DNA of 64,000 bases from assembly GCF_018863395.1 (NCBI RefSeq), contig NZ_JAHKRR010000010.1, forward strand, positions 92,555-156,554. Direction: 5' to 3'. Positions 62,485 to 64,000 of this stretch are shown in pieces. The stretch's first letter is position 1; each line of letters opens with the position of its first letter. The DNA is from Sinomicrobium weinanense (GTDB lineage: Bacteria; Bacteroidota; Bacteroidia; Flavobacteriales; Flavobacteriaceae). The notes under the pieces were generated by a model, which was not told the DNA's origin, made no database searches, and saw only the letters and a list, made by a program, of their open reading frames with translations. A program made the translations under genes and the position numbers.

Positions 62485-63414
62485 CTATAAAAGCGGGTCC
62501 GCCTGCCTATATGCTTCGATAAGTGCAAGCTCTCCGTCCTTGCCGGGATGCATATTCCCATGTTCCATTCCCAAAATCCCTTTATACCCTTTTTCATGAA
62601 TATATTTGAATATGTTCTCATAATTGATTTCTCCTGTGCCCGGCTCTTTTCTTCCCGGATTATCACCGATTTGTATATAGGCAATTTCACTCCAGCAGGC
62701 TTCCATATTCGAAATCAAATGACCTTCATTTTTTTGCATATGATAGATGTCATATAATATTTTACATGATGGGCTGTTGACAGCCTTGCAGATCATATAG
62801 GTCTGGTCGGCATGCCTGAGAAAAAGTTCGGGAGTATCACTCAAAGGTTCCAACACCATTGTTAAACCATGCGGTTCCAAGACTTCTGCGCCCCTTCGCA
62901 ATGCTTCTATGACATTGGCAGTCTGAATCCCCATTGATAATTTCCTTTCAAAAAAACCAGGGACTACGGTCATCCATTTAGCATTAACCAATCTGGCCAC
63001 TTCAACTGCCTTTTTGCATTCATTTACAAATGCTTCCCGGAATTCCTTTTTTCCTGTAGTAAGGGACGTTTTCCAATTCCCGCCGCCGTCAATTACAAAT
63101 ACCCCCATGGCCATCCCTAACTTAGTCATTTTATGTGCTATTCGCTTTTGGTCTTCCTTTGGCCTTTTCATCAATCCATTATCCTCTAACGACCTAAACC
63201 CCTGATCATACATAAACTGCAACTGATCTTCAAGGTCTTTCGCATGATTTTTAAACATCCCGAAGTGAGGAGCGTAATTAAGATTAAAAGTTGTCCCTTT
63301 TATTGAATCGTTCTGATTGCGAAACAATGAGGACCCCTTGACTGATACCACACCTCCAAACCCTGTCAAAGCACCACTTAGCCCTATATTTCTAATAAAT
63401 TTTCTTCTTTCCAT
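62485..63414 (-). CDS. Hydroxypyruvate-isomerase-like / sugar isomerase TIM-barrel protein with Tat-like signal
   Basis: A 309-residue protein. The N-terminus MERRKFIRNIGLSGALTGFG resembles a Tat signal (RRKFIRN). The rest is an AP-endonuclease-2-type TIM barrel: APHFGMFKNHAKDLEDQLQF, FRSLEDNGLMKRPKEDQKRI, MTVVPGFFERKL, LTMVLEPLSDTPELFLRHAD, CKILYDIYHMQKNEGHL, IAYIQIGDNPGRKEPGTGEI and GILGMEHGNMHPGKDGE. These include the Glu, Asp, His and Glu metal-ligand positions of hydroxypyruvate isomerase-type enzymes (Hyi). The exported form found in Bacteroidota has unknown substrates. It lies 619 bp upstream of the SusC gene on the same strand, so co-regulation is possible but separate. Confidence 0.85.
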   Translation of the reverse strand: MERRKFIRNIGLSGALTGFGGVVSVKGSSLFRNQNDSIKGTTFNLNYAPHFGMFKNHAKDLEDQLQFMYDQGFRSLEDNGLMKRPKEDQKRIAHKMTKLGMAMGVFVIDGGGNWKTSLTTGKKEFREAFVNECKKAVEVARLVNAKWMTVVPGFFERKLSMGIQTANVIEALRRGAEVLEPHGLTMVLEPLSDTPELFLRHADQTYMICKAVNSPSCKILYDIYHMQKNEGHLISNMEACWSEIAYIQIGDNPGRKEPGTGEINYENIFKYIHEKGYKGILGMEHGNMHPGKDGELALIEAYRQADPLL

Positions 63415-63625
63415 TTTATACTTGTTTTACACTAATTTTTTAGGTTTACCCGGAATTGCAAAAGGATAAAAAACCATGCTTATTCTTTTTTTTGATCTCC
63501 CTGCCTCCCAAAGATCTCATCTACATTTTTTGATCTTATAACGTCAGACAGGCACTAACTTTTCGTAGCCAGTTTTATCCTATGTTCCAAATCTTTAAAT
63601 CCGGTATTTTGGTTAGTACAATTTT

Positions 63626-63721
63626 CTAATAACTTAGATGTATGATCAATAGTCCCAGGACAATGATCATTACCACAAGAAAAACCTCTAACGGTGTAAT
63701 ATTCTTGTTTTTGTCTTTCAT
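63626..63721 (-). CDS. Possible 31-residue single-span membrane peptide
   Basis: ATG at 63721 to TAG at 63626 encodes MKDKNKNITPLEVFLVVMII followed by VLGLLIIHLSY: a basic N-terminus and one hydrophobic helix (about residues 13-29). This is the usual shape of bacterial small membrane proteins. A 65-codon frame (63555-63752) overlaps in another frame without recognisable features. Support is composition only, with no homolog known to me, so it may be chance. Confidence 0.3.
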   Translation of the reverse strand: MKDKNKNITPLEVFLVVMIIVLGLLIIHLSY

Positions 63722-63742
63722 ACCTCAAATATAGAAACATAG

Positions 63743-64000
63743 AGAGGTGCAAAATTTATAAATATTGATTACCAATCTTTTAGGTTTTATGATCGGGAAG
63801 GGAACGAATTAACCCCAAAATGGATCCCCAATTATAAATACGGAAGGATCATTACCGATAACGAAGCTTTTGTGCAAGAAGTTTTAGAACAGGTGCCGGG
63901 TGAGAAAAAAGAAACCCTATACGATGTGAAATTTTTTGTGGACCATGTTTCAAAGGTGACTTTTGACATCCTGACAGACGATTTGGAATTCAGGCATCAA
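63743..64000 (+). CDS. Partial open frame of unknown function at the right edge, no start codon seen
   Basis: An open frame from just after a TAG at 63740-63742 to the window end (86 codons). It contains YQSFRFYDREGNELTPKWIP, NYKYGRIITDNEAFVQEVLE and KKETLYDVKFFVDHVSKVTF. The composition is clearly protein-like, but no ATG, GTG or TTG lies in frame before the coherent part, so the 5' end may be lost or the gene may be an N-terminally truncated remnant. I recognise no family. Confidence 0.45.

Noticed and set aside
1..64000. CRISPR array, rRNA, intact tRNA, transposase or integrase gene
   Set aside because: None seen on either strand.

Overview
The window comes from a Bacteroidota genome, most likely a flavobacterium. 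It has three SusC/RagA transporters (one cut by the left edge), two complete SusD/RagB lipoproteins, glycan-degrading lipoproteins, almost no Shine-Dalgarno sequences, A/T-rich leaders and moderate GC. I cannot name the species; a polysaccharide-degrading flavobacterium is an inference from the PUL content.

Layout. (1) 1-4.2 kb: the 5' part of a leftward SusC gene with a LacI-type palindrome upstream, a dehydrogenase remnant, then a small stress or detoxification island. In that island an HxlR regulator, a VOC protein and a DinB-like protein are divergent from a luciferase-like flavin oxidoreductase, across a near-perfect palindrome. (2) 4.2-12.1 kb: a MITE-like element and a 2442-residue LamG/CBM6 protein without a signal peptide. 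Three of its LamG domains appear nested inside one another. (3) 12.1-19.9 kb: a tightly packed, convergent eight-gene operon of repeat-domain and lipoprotein genes (membrane protein, duplicated DUF7738-like protein, WG-repeat protein, two ankyrin proteins, an unknown soluble protein, a lipoprotein and a DUF3829 lipoprotein).

(4) 20.5-35.5 kb: a pectin-utilisation region. CE8 pectinesterase (frameshifted), GH28 polygalacturonase and CE12 rhamnogalacturonan acetylesterase run leftward. uxaB-uxaA (tagaturonate reductase, altronate dehydratase) also run leftward. A LacI regulator, a GntR/sugar-sensor regulator, a PL26-like exo-rhamnogalacturonan lyase, a DUF6250-like protein and a GH105 run rightward. 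One identical 14-base LacI-type site lies just upstream of both the CE8 gene and uxaB, tying outer depolymerisation to cytoplasmic galacturonate catabolism. (5) 35.5-37 kb: a scar with a truncated glycosidase, a tRNA-Pro-like 3' end with its terminator, and an SDR C-terminal remnant.

(6) 37-52.5 kb: a second PUL (LamG lipoprotein, SusC, SusD, GxGYxYP protein), a membrane-spanning LamG/kelch protein with a cytoplasmic SARP-like DNA-binding region, and two GH28-like beta-helix proteins that lack the usual GHG histidine. (7) 52.6-63.4 kb: a third, leftward PUL (SusC, SusD, GH97, GH105, sorbosone-dehydrogenase-like protein) preceded by a hydroxypyruvate-isomerase-like gene. The right end carries a possible 31-residue membrane peptide and an open frame cut by the edge.

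Together regions 4-7 describe breakdown of homogalacturonan and rhamnogalacturonan: de-esterification, backbone cleavage, removal of unsaturated uronic acids, uptake, then conversion of galacturonate-derived tagaturonate to 2-keto-3-deoxygluconate. uxaC, kdgK, kdgA and an inner-membrane transporter are not in the window. The least explained parts are the nested-LamG protein with its convergent operon and the kelch-SARP membrane regulator.
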